From Myxococcales bacterium (lineage in GTDB: Bacteria > Myxococcota_A > Polyangia > Polyangiales > Polyangiaceae), in the NCBI GenBank assembly GCA_023248735.1, contig JAHFDY010000002.1, forward strand, positions 1-55,020: 55,020 nt of DNA, in the 5' to 3' direction. The notes under the pieces are model-generated. The model was given only the letters and a program-made list of their open reading frames with translations, ran no database searches and had not been told where the DNA came from. Position 1 is the stretch's first letter. Each line of letters begins with the position of its first letter. The position numbers and the translations under genes are program-made. This document shows positions 20,003 through 30,221 of this stretch, in pieces.

Positions 20003-20350
20003 GGCAGTTCTCCCCCCTTAGATGTTGAGTGTGACATACGGGCGTAACGAGCAAAGAACAAAGGAACGCTCACGTTGTGGGTGTGTGTGTGAATACTCCG
20101 TCAAGGTCATGAGTCATGCGTGAGCGCCGCCTCATGTCTCGTGGCAAAGCGCGCCAAAACGCTTTATGGCTGAGGAACCACGTTCCCATGGCACACCGAT
20201 ACGTTGAGCCCAGCCAGCCAAAGAGCCGGCGCCAAAAAGACAAAGACGACCTCATCGTAAATACGGTTGACCACTGAATGGACTCGGTCGAAAGCGTCAC
20301 GCTCTAGCGGAGGGGCTGCTCATTAGACTCTAACGAGCGTGTGCTCGGCG

Positions 20351-21187
20351 CTAAACAGGTCCGGCAAGGCCCTGCATTCGGGACAGCGCACGATCCATCG
20401 CCGCGTACTGCTCGACCGAAAGCGTCTCGCCGCGCGCGTCGAGTGAAATGCCGCTCTCCGCTGCAGCATCCTCCAGCATCTGTGGATCGGTCACCCGCCT
20501 CCACGCGTTCCTTAGCGTCTTTCGCCGCGCACCGAAGGCGCTCTTAACGAGCTGTCGAAAGAGCGCCGTTTCGGGTGCGCGCGGAGGGGATAGCTTCTGA
20601 AGTAAGACCACTGCGCTGTGCACATCTGGAGGAGGGAAAAAGCAATGTGGCGATACTTTTGTAACTAGTTTGGGCTCAAAAGCAGCCTGAACGAAAATGC
20701 TCAACGCGCCATACGTCTTACTGCCAGGTGCCGCGAGCAGGCGATCGGCGACCTCGAGTTGCACCATGAAGACTGCGCGATCAAACAAGACTGCATGCTC
20801 GACGGCTCGCTGCAAGAGGCTGCCGGTGATTTGGTAAGGTAAATTGCCCGACAAAACGCGCAAGCCGATCGCACCCTCGAAGAGCGGCTCGAGCGGTTCT
20901 GCCTGCGCGTCGCCCTCGATGACTTTCACTGAGTCACCAAATTGACTTTCAAGAATCGGAACCAAATCGCGATCGCGCTCGACGGCGATAACCACCTTCG
21001 CTCGCTTCACGAGTGCGGCCGTTAGCGCGCCCGTTCCTGCGCCGAACTCGACCACCGTGGCATTGCTCATTGAGTCATCAGGGACGCACGCGCGCGCGAT
21101 GAGGTCGAGGATGTTCGCGTCCGTTAGAAAGTTCTGACCGAACGATCGCTTTGGCCGAAGGCCGCGCTCCGTGAGCAACGCCCGCAC
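20351..21187 (-). CDS. rsmA: 16S rRNA (adenine-N6)-dimethyltransferase RsmA/KsgA
   Basis: LRPKRSFGQNFLTDANILDLIARA, VVEFGAGTGALTAALVKRA, LSGNLPYQITGSLLQR; GTG start near 21187 or 21196. Confidence 0.95.
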   Translation of the reverse strand: MRALLTERGLRPKRSFGQNFLTDANILDLIARACVPDDSMSNATVVEFGAGTGALTAALVKRAKVVIAVERDRDLVPILESQFGDSVKVIEGDAQAEPLEPLFEGAIGLRVLSGNLPYQITGSLLQRAVEHAVLFDRAVFMVQLEVADRLLAAPGSKTYGALSIFVQAAFEPKLVTKVSPHCFFPPPDVHSAVVLLQKLSPPRAPETALFRQLVKSAFGARRKTLRNAWRRVTDPQMLEDAAAESGISLDARGETLSVEQYAAMDRALSRMQGLAGPV

Positions 21188-21192
21188 GTGGC

Positions 21193-22749
21193 TCACTTCG
21201 AGGGCCCACGAAGGTGCAAGCGCTTCGCGCCCGAGGCGGTAAGCGCCACAGCATTGCGACGTTCGGCCGCGCGAACGCGCAATCGAACCGCATAGTTTGC
21301 GGCTTGTGCGATTGTGAGCGCGTCGCCCTCGGCATCGGGCAGCGTGCGTTCGAACGGCGTCAGTGCCCATGCCACCGCGATGCCGCTCTTGCGAACACGT
21401 CGCACAGCGGACCGCATCGTCAGAGACGTCGCGCTGAACGGCCCAAAAACGCAAATGGAACCTATGTGCCTACGTTCCTTCGCGAGTGTATCCAGTACGG
21501 ACGCGATGGTGATCTCGCTGACAGCGCGCTCGCCTTGTTCAGGAGGCGGTGTCTCAATGCCGAACGCCTCGAGGTATCTGCGGAGTCGCGACTCGGTTTC
21601 GGTTGTCGCAACCGGTTCGTGAGCACCGAAAGGCGCGCGCTCGAGTTGGGCTTCGGCGCGCTTCGCGACGTGATCGACGTCGGCCTTGGCCGTTTGATGC
21701 GTCGTTTCAAGTGGCCTTAGGTGTTCGAAAACGAGGCGTGCAAGTTCGCTTTGGCGCAAGCCACATCGATCCGCATCGACGCAGCGTGAGCTTGCGAAGA
21801 GTGCTTGTTCGATTGCTTCGGTGTGGGCAGGACCTGCGCCCACCTCTACCCATGCAAGAACGCGCGACGCAACGACTGCGAGGCCCACTCTCTCTCCGCG
21901 CGCGATTGAACCGCGAATGCTCTTGGCAAGGTCGTGCACAGAGTGATCGAGCGGCGCCGATCCGGGATCGCCGGCCCACAGTTCAACCGAAGCGTCGAGC
22001 ACGTAGAACGACGATTGCACCTCTTCTTGCTCGGTTTCGCGGACGAGCAACTTGCCACGCCGTGCGCTCGCCTTCCACGCAACCTTGCGCATCGAGTCGC
22101 CAAAAGTGTAGTCGCGCAGCTCACGCACAGACGAGCTTTCGCCCTTGCGTTTGGACGGGCGACCGTTTGGATCAGCGCGCCTTGCTCGTCCACCGATCGC
22201 ACTCTGTTGCAGTGCGCGGAGCGGGGCCGGCGATGCCTCGATGCCAATGGGGTTTAGGAACAACAGCGGCACCTCGAAGAGGCCGTCACCACCAACAAAC
22301 GTGTCGCGCACTTCGAAACTTAGGCCGTGCAAACCCCAGCGCCCGATGCGCTTCGCCGTAACCGTCAACGTGACGCGGGTGAGTGCTTCAGGTTCGAGCA
22401 GGATCTCGTTCTTTTCGAGCGCGACCTCGAGGAGCGACGAGTGAATCGCTCGAACGTTGACGGCGCGAATAACGTGCTTGCTGCGGTTACGAATGTCTGC
22501 GTGCACCATGACGGTTTCGTTCACGGCCAGACGACGGACACGTTGATGCAGGGCCCAGTTCATCTCGAAGCCGTGCGCGCGTAATTCCGCAACTGTCAGT
22601 GCTGACTTTGCGCGTGCGAACGCGACCGTCGTCACAACCGCGGCACCAAACGCCATCGCAGGTGGCGCACGCATGATGACGCCGAACACCAAGAGAGCCG
22701 CGCCAGCGAGGCCAACCTGAAATGCCGGGGACGTTGCGTAGAGGCGCAT
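21193..22749 (-). CDS. DUF58 domain-containing membrane protein
   Basis: VRELRDYTFGDSMRKVAWKASARRGKLLVRETEQEE signature; two N-terminal TM segments; downstream of MoxR. Confidence 0.85.
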   Translation of the reverse strand: MRLYATSPAFQVGLAGAALLVFGVIMRAPPAMAFGAAVVTTVAFARAKSALTVAELRAHGFEMNWALHQRVRRLAVNETVMVHADIRNRSKHVIRAVNVRAIHSSLLEVALEKNEILLEPEALTRVTLTVTAKRIGRWGLHGLSFEVRDTFVGGDGLFEVPLLFLNPIGIEASPAPLRALQQSAIGGRARRADPNGRPSKRKGESSSVRELRDYTFGDSMRKVAWKASARRGKLLVRETEQEEVQSSFYVLDASVELWAGDPGSAPLDHSVHDLAKSIRGSIARGERVGLAVVASRVLAWVEVGAGPAHTEAIEQALFASSRCVDADRCGLRQSELARLVFEHLRPLETTHQTAKADVDHVAKRAEAQLERAPFGAHEPVATTETESRLRRYLEAFGIETPPPEQGERAVSEITIASVLDTLAKERRHIGSICVFGPFSATSLTMRSAVRRVRKSGIAVAWALTPFERTLPDAEGDALTIAQAANYAVRLRVRAAERRNAVALTASGAKRLHLRGPSK

Positions 22750-22758
22750 AGGGAAGGG

Positions 22759-23724
22759 CTACGCCGTTCCTCGGTAGCTTACCTTCTTGAGGACGTCCCG
22801 CACGATGTTGTCCCGTGCGTCGAGGCTTCCTTCATGCTCACCCGCGAGGACCATGCGATGTGCCAGCACGCTCGGGGCGAGTTCGCGAATGTCGTCCGGC
22901 GTTACGAACGCGCGACCGCGCAAGAGCGCGTGGGCCTTCGCGGCGTGAACCATCGCGAGTGTCCCTCGCGGGCTCACCCCGAGCACGACCCTTGGATCGC
23001 GACGCGTCGCCGTTGTGAGCGCGATGGCATACCCGAGTAACGACTCTTCGATGTGCACGCGAGAAGCCATCGACTGCAGTTCGAAAACGCGCTCTGGGCT
23101 GAGAACCGATGCAGACGTAGGCGCCACCGACCCGTGAAGCTTCAGCATGCGCAGCTCCTCCTCGGGTGTCGGGTAGCCCATTCGAATACGGATCATGAAG
23201 CGATCAATTTGAGCTTCCGGCAAGGGGTACGTGCCTTCGAAGTCGATCGGGTTTTGTGTCGCAAGAACGAAGAATGGCGAGGCAAGGACAAACCGCTCTC
23301 CATCGATGGTCACTTGCTTTTCTTGCATCGCTTCGAGCAGCGCGGCCTGTGTTTTCGCAGGCGCGCGGTTGATCTCGTCGGCAAGTACAACGTGCGCAAA
23401 AATGGGTCCTGCGCGAAACGAAAACGTGCCATCGCGCGGAGAGAGCACATACGTTCCGGTGATGTCTGACGGGAGGAGGTCGGCTGTAAACTGAATGCGG
23501 CGCGATGTGCACCCAAGCGAATGGGCAAATGTCTTGACCATCGTCGTTTTTGCGACGCCAGGAACGCCTTCGAGCAAGACGTGGCCTTGAGCGAGCAACG
23601 CGGTCGCGAGCAAGTCAACGGTCGCAGCGGGACCGGCAATGACACGTGCAACCTCGGCGCGAAGGGCAGTCAGAGCTCCGTGCGCGAAGGCAACTTCGTT
23701 CTCTTTGAGCGCGGCTTGCATCAA
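22759..23724 (-). CDS. MoxR-family AAA+ ATPase
   Basis: GHVLLEGVPGVAKTTMVKTFA Walker A, VVLADEINRAPAKTQAALLEAMQEKQVTIDG, FFVLATQNPIDFEGTYPLPEAQIDRFMIRI. Confidence 0.95.
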   Translation of the reverse strand: MMQAALKENEVAFAHGALTALRAEVARVIAGPAATVDLLATALLAQGHVLLEGVPGVAKTTMVKTFAHSLGCTSRRIQFTADLLPSDITGTYVLSPRDGTFSFRAGPIFAHVVLADEINRAPAKTQAALLEAMQEKQVTIDGERFVLASPFFVLATQNPIDFEGTYPLPEAQIDRFMIRIRMGYPTPEEELRMLKLHGSVAPTSASVLSPERVFELQSMASRVHIEESLLGYAIALTTATRRDPRVVLGVSPRGTLAMVHAAKAHALLRGRAFVTPDDIRELAPSVLAHRMVLAGEHEGSLDARDNIVRDVLKKVSYRGTA

Positions 23725-25011
23725 CTACCCGTTCCCTGTGAGGGTCTTGACCAGGCGATCGACCCGATTCGTGAACTTCACGACCTCGCCATCGCGCACG
23801 CCTGTGCCGAGAGGGTCACGCTGAACCTGTTGTTCGATCGCGGTGAGTTCTTCAAGGAGGCGTGCAAGTTCGGCCCGCGTTGGCTCGGCAAGTTCGAGTC
23901 GCGCGTTTGCATGGGCGAGGAGTTCGCCAGTCGTGACGAGGTCTTCCAAATGTAACAGAGATCGCACAAGTTCAACGAGGCCCGCTTTGAGCTCAAGAAG
24001 CACGAGCACACGCGATGTGCTCGGCGCGGCGATGACTGCGGCGTGTCCTGCAAGACCGCCCTGGAGCACCGTTGGAATGCGTCGCGCGTAACGAGGTCGG
24101 GTGCCAATGTAGCGACGTCCGGCGGTCAGGAGTACCCATCCAACCACCAACGTTGTCATGCCAAGCGCGACGGCGTAGCGCATCGCTGGCGACAACCCAT
24201 GGCGGCGCAGATCGGCGAGGAACGTGCGCAAGTTATGCATGAGCTCATCGGACCAGCTTCGCTCACCGAAGTTCCCGACCTGGCGGAACTTGCCGGAGAC
24301 GATGAAAAGGCGGCCTCGTCTCTGCCCCCAATGGTCATCGTCGGTGGCGTATCTCACGAGCGACCTTGCGAGCTCTCGATTGCCCGGAAATCGAAGCAAC
24401 GAGTTCATGGCGACCGAAGAGTCCCCGATAACGAGCAGCCGCCCCTTCTCAACCGCACCCGCGAGTCCCACCATCGTGGTGGTTCCGTCTCGACCACGCA
24501 CCTTCAAGAGAGGAGAGAGGGACGGATGTACGACGCCTGTCGCATGATTCAAGATGACGCGTTCTACATTCCCCGTGACGACGTGCTGCCCGGCCGGCTC
24601 TGCGACTGCAAACTGTGGATTTTGTCTCAACATTTCGGCGGGATCACGCGGCAAGGCGACACGTGCGATTCCAAAGTAGCGCAAGAGGTCGTCGCTCGTG
24701 CCGAAGTCGTCGAGCACAATGACGCGCCCGCCCGCTGTCATGAATCGCGCCAAGTTGTCCAGTTCCAGGTTTGTCTCGGGGTGAATGATGAGCACCCCGT
24801 CCTCGGCCTTCAGATCCTCGTAAACGAGCCGTTCACTAGCAATGACACGAGGCGCGCCGAGCTCCGTTCGTGCGAGGTCGACAACCTCTCGCGAACCCTC
24901 CCACGCATCGCTTTCGAGATTCAAAGGGGTCGCCCACGCTACGCCAAGCTGACTGAACAGCATCAACGCAGCCACAAGCGCCAATCTGAATTGACCCAAG
25001 GTACCCAACAT
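23725..25011 (-). CDS. DUF4350 domain-containing protein
   Basis: LIIHPETNLELDNLARFMTAGGRVIVLDDFGTSDDLLRYFGI and C-terminal TM; adjoins MoxR. Start uncertain (25035 or 25011). Confidence 0.75.
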   Translation of the reverse strand: MLGTLGQFRLALVAALMLFSQLGVAWATPLNLESDAWEGSREVVDLARTELGAPRVIASERLVYEDLKAEDGVLIIHPETNLELDNLARFMTAGGRVIVLDDFGTSDDLLRYFGIARVALPRDPAEMLRQNPQFAVAEPAGQHVVTGNVERVILNHATGVVHPSLSPLLKVRGRDGTTTMVGLAGAVEKGRLLVIGDSSVAMNSLLRFPGNRELARSLVRYATDDDHWGQRRGRLFIVSGKFRQVGNFGERSWSDELMHNLRTFLADLRRHGLSPAMRYAVALGMTTLVVGWVLLTAGRRYIGTRPRYARRIPTVLQGGLAGHAAVIAAPSTSRVLVLLELKAGLVELVRSLLHLEDLVTTGELLAHANARLELAEPTRAELARLLEELTAIEQQVQRDPLGTGVRDGEVVKFTNRVDRLVKTLTGNG

Positions 25012-25125
25012 GTTGAGCGTAGCCCAACCCGCCAAACTCCGAACACTTGACCGGCCTGGGGGCGTTGCTACGTTTCATTTATCAGTGGTCGCTTCTCCAC
25101 GGCTTTCGCCTCGGAGGTGATTTCG

Positions 25126-25299
25126 ATGCTTCCTCCGTTCATTATCGAGCAAATTCGCAGACGAGAAGAAAAAGAGCGCGTGCGCGAGGACCAACCGCGC
25201 CTCGAGCTTCCGCTTGACCGCCCTGCGCCGAGGCAACAGACGCCTGTTGCAGAGGATCCCGACCGGGGCGTGATTGTGATCGAAGTTTACGGGGATTGA
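25126..25299 (+). CDS. Small conserved-looking protein MLPPFIIEQIRRREE...
   Basis: 57 aa; GGAGG at 25113-25117 upstream of ATG 25126; sequence MLPPFIIEQIRRREEKERVREDQPRLELPLDRPAPRQQTPVAEDPDRGVIVIEVYGD. Confidence 0.75.
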   Translation: MLPPFIIEQIRRREEKERVREDQPRLELPLDRPAPRQQTPVAEDPDRGVIVIEVYGD

Positions 25300-25421
25300 T
25301 CGAGGGAGCTCGCCTCAGCTTGCGCTCAACTGCCTATGAATGGCCCTCAGAAGCGTGCTTCTACGCGGGCTGCGTCGTTCAACCAGGCAAATTGCACGAT
25401 TTTTGAGTAGGCTGCCGCCCC

Positions 25422-27164
25422 ATGCCGGCGCCTTACTTTCAGCTTTGGTCGGACCTAAGCCACCTCCGACGACTCGCCGTTTTGACGACCGTGCTGGGCT
25501 TGGCTTCGTTGGCCGCTTGTTACAGCGACAGCTCGGGCATCGAGCCACCCGTGACCAGCATGTACTATCCGACGGGACTCGCCGTTTCGAAAGGTGGCGG
25601 CGTGCTCTACGTCGCGAACAGCGATTTCGATCTGAAGTACAACGGCGGCACTCTTCAGAGCTACGATCTGACTTCGATAAGACGCCACGCCGCGCTGACG
25701 ATTCTCAATCCACAAGACCCTGACCTTCCGCTCGTCCGTGCCGCTTCAGGTCCTTGTTCTTCCACCGTGCCGATTGAGAAGAATGACGGTTCGGGCGACC
25801 GGCAGCCGCTTGGCGAAACCTGCGCACCGCCAACCGATTCAACGCGCTACGTGCAAGATACAGCCATCGTGAGCGCGTTCGCGAACGACCTTGAGTTCTC
25901 GCCCTCCAAAAACCGGCTGTTCTTTCCAGTCAGCGGAAATGCGTCGGTCATGTGGGCAGACGTCGAGCCCGATGACAGCTCAAAGGGTGCAACGTCAACG
26001 AACTTTACAATTGGTTGCGGCACGCGCACGAACAACCGATGCGATGATGGTCATCAAGCGGGCGCCTCAGCAACCGAACCGGGCAACACCCGCGGCATTA
26101 CATTGCCGGGTCAACCTTTTGGCATGGCGTTCACCGAAGACGGTACCGGCCTTGCGATTACCCATCAGGTCGACACGGTCGCGAGCCTTCTATCGACGGG
26201 GCTGTCGTCAACGGGCGTGCGCGTATCGGCGCCGTCGTTGCAGTTTTTGGTCAGTGAAATCCCGAATGGCTCTACGGGAATTGCGCTCGTGCCACACGAT
26301 GCCGATGCGTATGACGAGTGCATCGATTCCCCGACAAGCTCAGCTTGCCTCGCCGCGATGCCAAAGCCTGCGTTCCTGAAGACGAGCAAGATCGAGTCCA
26401 CGCTCGCACTCCTTCGCTATTATGCCGACGAGGGTGGTCAAGGAACTTCATCATTGTATCGGCCTTACCTCGCGTTTGAGCGGCTCTACCCAATCGCAGT
26501 GACATCGATCGGCATCGATGAGCGCGGGCTTGCGATGGACGCGAGCGAGCGCATCGCTTGCAAGACACAAGCTGCGCTCCTTTCGGGAGAAGCGAGGCGT
26601 GCAACGATTCGCGCGTGTGCGCGGTTGCCAGCGCGTGTTTTCATCGCGAATCGATCGACCAGCTCGTCATATGGCGGGCTCCTCGTCGGCGAGATCGGCG
26701 CCACGGCTGCCGACGGCAGTTACGACGCCGACGCGCTGCGCATCGTCTCATCCATTCCGCTGCTAGGCGGGCCCTCTCGCATTCATCTTGCGCCGATCGT
26801 CGACGTGGATGGTCGCTACAGCCTGCGTGTGTTCGTGGTGGCGTTCGATTCGAACCGCGTCGTCGTTGTGAATCCCGAAACACAGCAAGTTGAAGCGACC
26901 ATCGTGGTGGGGCAGGGGCCATTTGCAATGGCGTTCGATCCTGTCTCGGTCGATGACGTTGCACGTCGGGAACTTGTTCCAGACGACGCGCGGTTCGCCC
27001 AGGATCCCAAGGTCAAATTGAAACGTTATCGATTCGGTTACATTGCGAGCTTCACCCGATCGTATGTGCAGGCGATCGATCTGGACAACACGTCGATGTC
27101 ATCCACATTTGAACGCGTCGTGTTCACGCTTGGTGACCCTAGCGCCTTGGCGGTCTCGAAATGA
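25422..27164 (+). CDS. Secreted beta-propeller-like lipoprotein
   Basis: Lipobox-like LAAC near the N-terminus; repeated YYPTGLAVSKGGGVLYVANSD, ITLPGQPFGMAFTEDG, VVGQGPFAMAFDPV motifs. Confidence 0.75.
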   Translation: MPAPYFQLWSDLSHLRRLAVLTTVLGLASLAACYSDSSGIEPPVTSMYYPTGLAVSKGGGVLYVANSDFDLKYNGGTLQSYDLTSIRRHAALTILNPQDPDLPLVRAASGPCSSTVPIEKNDGSGDRQPLGETCAPPTDSTRYVQDTAIVSAFANDLEFSPSKNRLFFPVSGNASVMWADVEPDDSSKGATSTNFTIGCGTRTNNRCDDGHQAGASATEPGNTRGITLPGQPFGMAFTEDGTGLAITHQVDTVASLLSTGLSSTGVRVSAPSLQFLVSEIPNGSTGIALVPHDADAYDECIDSPTSSACLAAMPKPAFLKTSKIESTLALLRYYADEGGQGTSSLYRPYLAFERLYPIAVTSIGIDERGLAMDASERIACKTQAALLSGEARRATIRACARLPARVFIANRSTSSSYGGLLVGEIGATAADGSYDADALRIVSSIPLLGGPSRIHLAPIVDVDGRYSLRVFVVAFDSNRVVVVNPETQQVEATIVVGQGPFAMAFDPVSVDDVARRELVPDDARFAQDPKVKLKRYRFGYIASFTRSYVQAIDLDNTSMSSTFERVVFTLGDPSALAVSK

Positions 27165-30100
27165 AGTTCCTTCGCACTGTCCCCTTTTTCGCACTCGTGC
27201 TCGGAGCGTGTCAGCAAGAGCCCATCACCGTGCCCGAGCGCACATTCGAGGGAGCAGACGCGATCGAGCTCCTTTGCATCCGTACCTATGCGACCGACTC
27301 AGCGGGAAATCGCACGGTGGTCGCGCCTGAACCACTCGACGAAGCGGAGTGTTCACCCTTGCCCGGTGATGCGACGACCGATGACGTCAAGGCGCGCGAC
27401 GCACGCCTCTACGGGCTTGTTACCCAGACGCTGCGCGGGGAGGTCGCGGTTGTCGATCTCTTTGAGGGTCGCGTCATCGATACGGACTCGGCGACGCCTG
27501 GCATCAACCTTGTTCCTGTCGGCCAGAACCCCACAGGCATTGCGATCGGGAGCGATAGGCGTGCGGTGTTCGTCTCGACCGCGGAGGTCAACAAGCCTGG
27601 CATTTATCTCGTGCCTTCGAGTCGCTTGCTCGGCGATTTTGGTACCGCTCTCGGCGGACGTGACGGTGCGGTGACGCCCCGGATCGTTGACTGGCCAGCG
27701 TGCGGCTTGCCACAGCCGGCGGGCGGCTTGAAGGTCGTTCCGATTGATGGAGGTGCCGGTTACGTTTTGGTGGCAACGCTTCTGCCGGCTTCCGGGAGCG
27801 ATGCGAAGGTCATTACCGTTGACCCTCGCCCGCTTTTGCGCGGAGCTGGCCTTGATACCACTGCGGGTGATCGCGTGGACCCGGGTGCACTCTTGCCGTG
27901 CGCGATCTTGTCGTCAACTAGATTGACAACATTGGTCCCGCCCGTGACGCCAAAAGCTGCCGCAGATGGTGTGCCTTATGTGAGCGGTGGTGTGGATCTC
28001 TCTGGCGATCGGCCGGAGTCTTCGCAAAGCACCTGCGAAATTCTACCGACGGCGCCTGCGCAGCCATTCGCTGTACGACCCGTCCCGGGCGCTCTCGTGG
28101 CCGATGGACGACGAGTCTACGTGGCCGACAAAGCGCTTCCGATCATCCACACGATTGACGTGACCTCGGGCGGCGAGGCGAGGGAAAGCGCACCGCTTGT
28201 TGCGACCAATGACTCCGGATCATCGGCGCGTTTGGGCGCGCTCGCGATCAGTCCCGAAACGCGCAACTTTGAGCGTTTCCTCTACGCGGTCGATCAAAGC
28301 GATGGCGGACTCTTTGTGTTTGATGTCACGCAGGTGGACGGCACGCCTCGGGGGCCGCTCATGCGTCCTCATGCGGATCTCAATCCGTTCATTCCGAAGG
28401 ACCGCATTCGGTTTGGCTCGGCCGCTGTCTCGGTTGCTTTCGCGCGTCACGACTGGCCGCTGCGAAAGTCGAAGCAAGGCGATCTCTCAACGACCCGCAC
28501 GGGTCTACTGTGCAATCCCAATCCGAACGCGGGCGGCGAAGCCGATTCGAACGCGTATCGCGATGAGGGCGCCGCATACCGCGCGAATGTTAGCTACTCC
28601 GATGTGGTGCTCGGCCCGACGCGGTTGCGGGGCGTCTTTGCGATTGTCACGCTAGCGAACGGGGTCGTGACCGTTCTCGACATCGACGATTGGGATGCGC
28701 CATGTCGAAGACCCGACCCATTGAGCGCAGCTGGGCGCGTGAGCTCCCTGGCTGTCCCAGAGCCCAGTGCAAGCAACGCCGACGATCTCGATCCGTACCA
28801 CACACCGGTTGCCTACAGTGCGACGTCGGGCTCCAACAGCCCCGTAACGCTTGAAGTTACATTTCCGGTGAGCGTGCCCCACCGCGCACGGTCGAGCGTG
28901 TTGCTCCGCAACGATTCAGAGAAGGGCAATGCCGTGCCAGGGGTCATTGGCACGCCGCAGCTTGCGCTCAATGGTGCGGCGCGTGTCGTTGTCGGCGACG
29001 AAGGCCTCAAGAATCCGCTGATCGTGCCCGCCGCGATGCCTGGTTTCATCGACCCCACGCTTGCGTCATCTCCCCTCGCGCCAACACTTGAGGGTCGTAG
29101 TTTCCTCGCGACGCCGAAGCCTGGCATTCGCATTTCCGTCGACGATCCAAGTGTACACGTCGATCAGGAATGGAAGATCGCCTACGAGGCGATGATTCCT
29201 AATAGCAACAAGAGACCGTCTTCGATTGGAACCACCGATGGTTACCAATCACTCACGCTCCGCAATCAAGATGGCAACTTTTGCAATCTTGGAGTCGAGG
29301 ACATCGCGCTCGGTGCGGCACGCGTTTCGACTGAACGCGCTGCGGGAGATAAGCTCGGAATTGCGATCGCGGCCGACGAATCGTCACGGGTCGCGGATTA
29401 CGTCCAAATCGAGGACGACATCCTCGCGGCAGATAACCCCTACTGGCTTGAAAATCAGGCTGATGAGAACGGAGGATCATGTTGGGATCCATCACTCACG
29501 AGCGGCCTTTCGCGACACGATGCGTGCGTCCAAGCCTTCGGCGAAGGCGATGGACGGTTCGGCAATCTCTACCGTGACCTGCCGATTATCGAGGCGTACG
29601 AAGATCACCTTGTGGTGAGCCGTTACGGCTACTCAGGTGGACGGACTGATCTCGCAAGTCGCGTTGTGAATGCGCGCGATTCAAGCAACGTTTCGTTCTT
29701 GAAGGTCGCGCGTTGCTGCTTTCATAATCAGGCCAAGTTCCGCGTGCGGACGGGACGTAGGTGGCTCGCACTCGGAAGCGTGACGGGGTACCTGCATCAC
29801 ATCAGCAAGGGTCCTGGCGGTCGCTGCGTGCAGTCGTGCGACAGCGCCGATGTGCTACTCAACTCACGCGCGGCTTCGGTGCCTCGTGCCAGTGGAACAA
29901 TGGCCGACGCGCCACGGAACAGCGCGCTCGCGTTTCGCAATCCGTTCTTCTCGTTTGTCATGTTCGGTCCAGGCGACGGTGCGTCGACTATCGACCGAGA
30001 CCTCGAGTGGAAGTTTGCAACACGAGGACAATTTGTTCCGTTTCAGGTCAACCTGAGAACGTCAAGTAACCAGACGGATCCCGCGCCGACCTTCACAAAA

Positions 30101-30214
30101 TCGATGCGCTACGTTCCTGCGCTGAGCAATGTAGCCATCGTCGATGGCTCCTCGCGCGGTCTAACGCTCTTTGATCTGCGTTCCCTCTCACTTCGTCGCG
30201 ATCCGATTTACTAA
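27161..30214 (+). CDS. Large beta-propeller-like lipoprotein with distinct C-terminal region
   Basis: MKFLRTVPFFALVLGACQQEP lipobox; LVPVGQNPTGIAIGSDRRAVFVS propeller motif; ATGA overlap with the preceding gene. Confidence 0.75.
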   Translation: MKFLRTVPFFALVLGACQQEPITVPERTFEGADAIELLCIRTYATDSAGNRTVVAPEPLDEAECSPLPGDATTDDVKARDARLYGLVTQTLRGEVAVVDLFEGRVIDTDSATPGINLVPVGQNPTGIAIGSDRRAVFVSTAEVNKPGIYLVPSSRLLGDFGTALGGRDGAVTPRIVDWPACGLPQPAGGLKVVPIDGGAGYVLVATLLPASGSDAKVITVDPRPLLRGAGLDTTAGDRVDPGALLPCAILSSTRLTTLVPPVTPKAAADGVPYVSGGVDLSGDRPESSQSTCEILPTAPAQPFAVRPVPGALVADGRRVYVADKALPIIHTIDVTSGGEARESAPLVATNDSGSSARLGALAISPETRNFERFLYAVDQSDGGLFVFDVTQVDGTPRGPLMRPHADLNPFIPKDRIRFGSAAVSVAFARHDWPLRKSKQGDLSTTRTGLLCNPNPNAGGEADSNAYRDEGAAYRANVSYSDVVLGPTRLRGVFAIVTLANGVVTVLDIDDWDAPCRRPDPLSAAGRVSSLAVPEPSASNADDLDPYHTPVAYSATSGSNSPVTLEVTFPVSVPHRARSSVLLRNDSEKGNAVPGVIGTPQLALNGAARVVVGDEGLKNPLIVPAAMPGFIDPTLASSPLAPTLEGRSFLATPKPGIRISVDDPSVHVDQEWKIAYEAMIPNSNKRPSSIGTTDGYQSLTLRNQDGNFCNLGVEDIALGAARVSTERAAGDKLGIAIAADESSRVADYVQIEDDILAADNPYWLENQADENGGSCWDPSLTSGLSRHDACVQAFGEGDGRFGNLYRDLPIIEAYEDHLVVSRYGYSGGRTDLASRVVNARDSSNVSFLKVARCCFHNQAKFRVRTGRRWLALGSVTGYLHHISKGPGGRCVQSCDSADVLLNSRAASVPRASGTMADAPRNSALAFRNPFFSFVMFGPGDGASTIDRDLEWKFATRGQFVPFQVNLRTSSNQTDPAPTFTKSMRYVPALSNVAIVDGSSRGLTLFDLRSLSLRRDPIY

Positions 30215-30221
30215 GCGAAAC

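Noticed and set aside
20003-20350. Intergenic region with GCTCATTAGACTCTAACGAGC stem and a short GT repeat, considered as tRNA or ncRNA
   Set aside because: No acceptor stem, no T-loop GTTCRANNC and no CCA; hairpin and GT run are short. Not enough to call a gene.
20351-25011. DUF4350-MoxR-DUF58-rsmA operon as a novel system
   Set aside because: MoxR-DUF58-DUF4350 is a widespread known arrangement; rsmA at the end is probably incidental.
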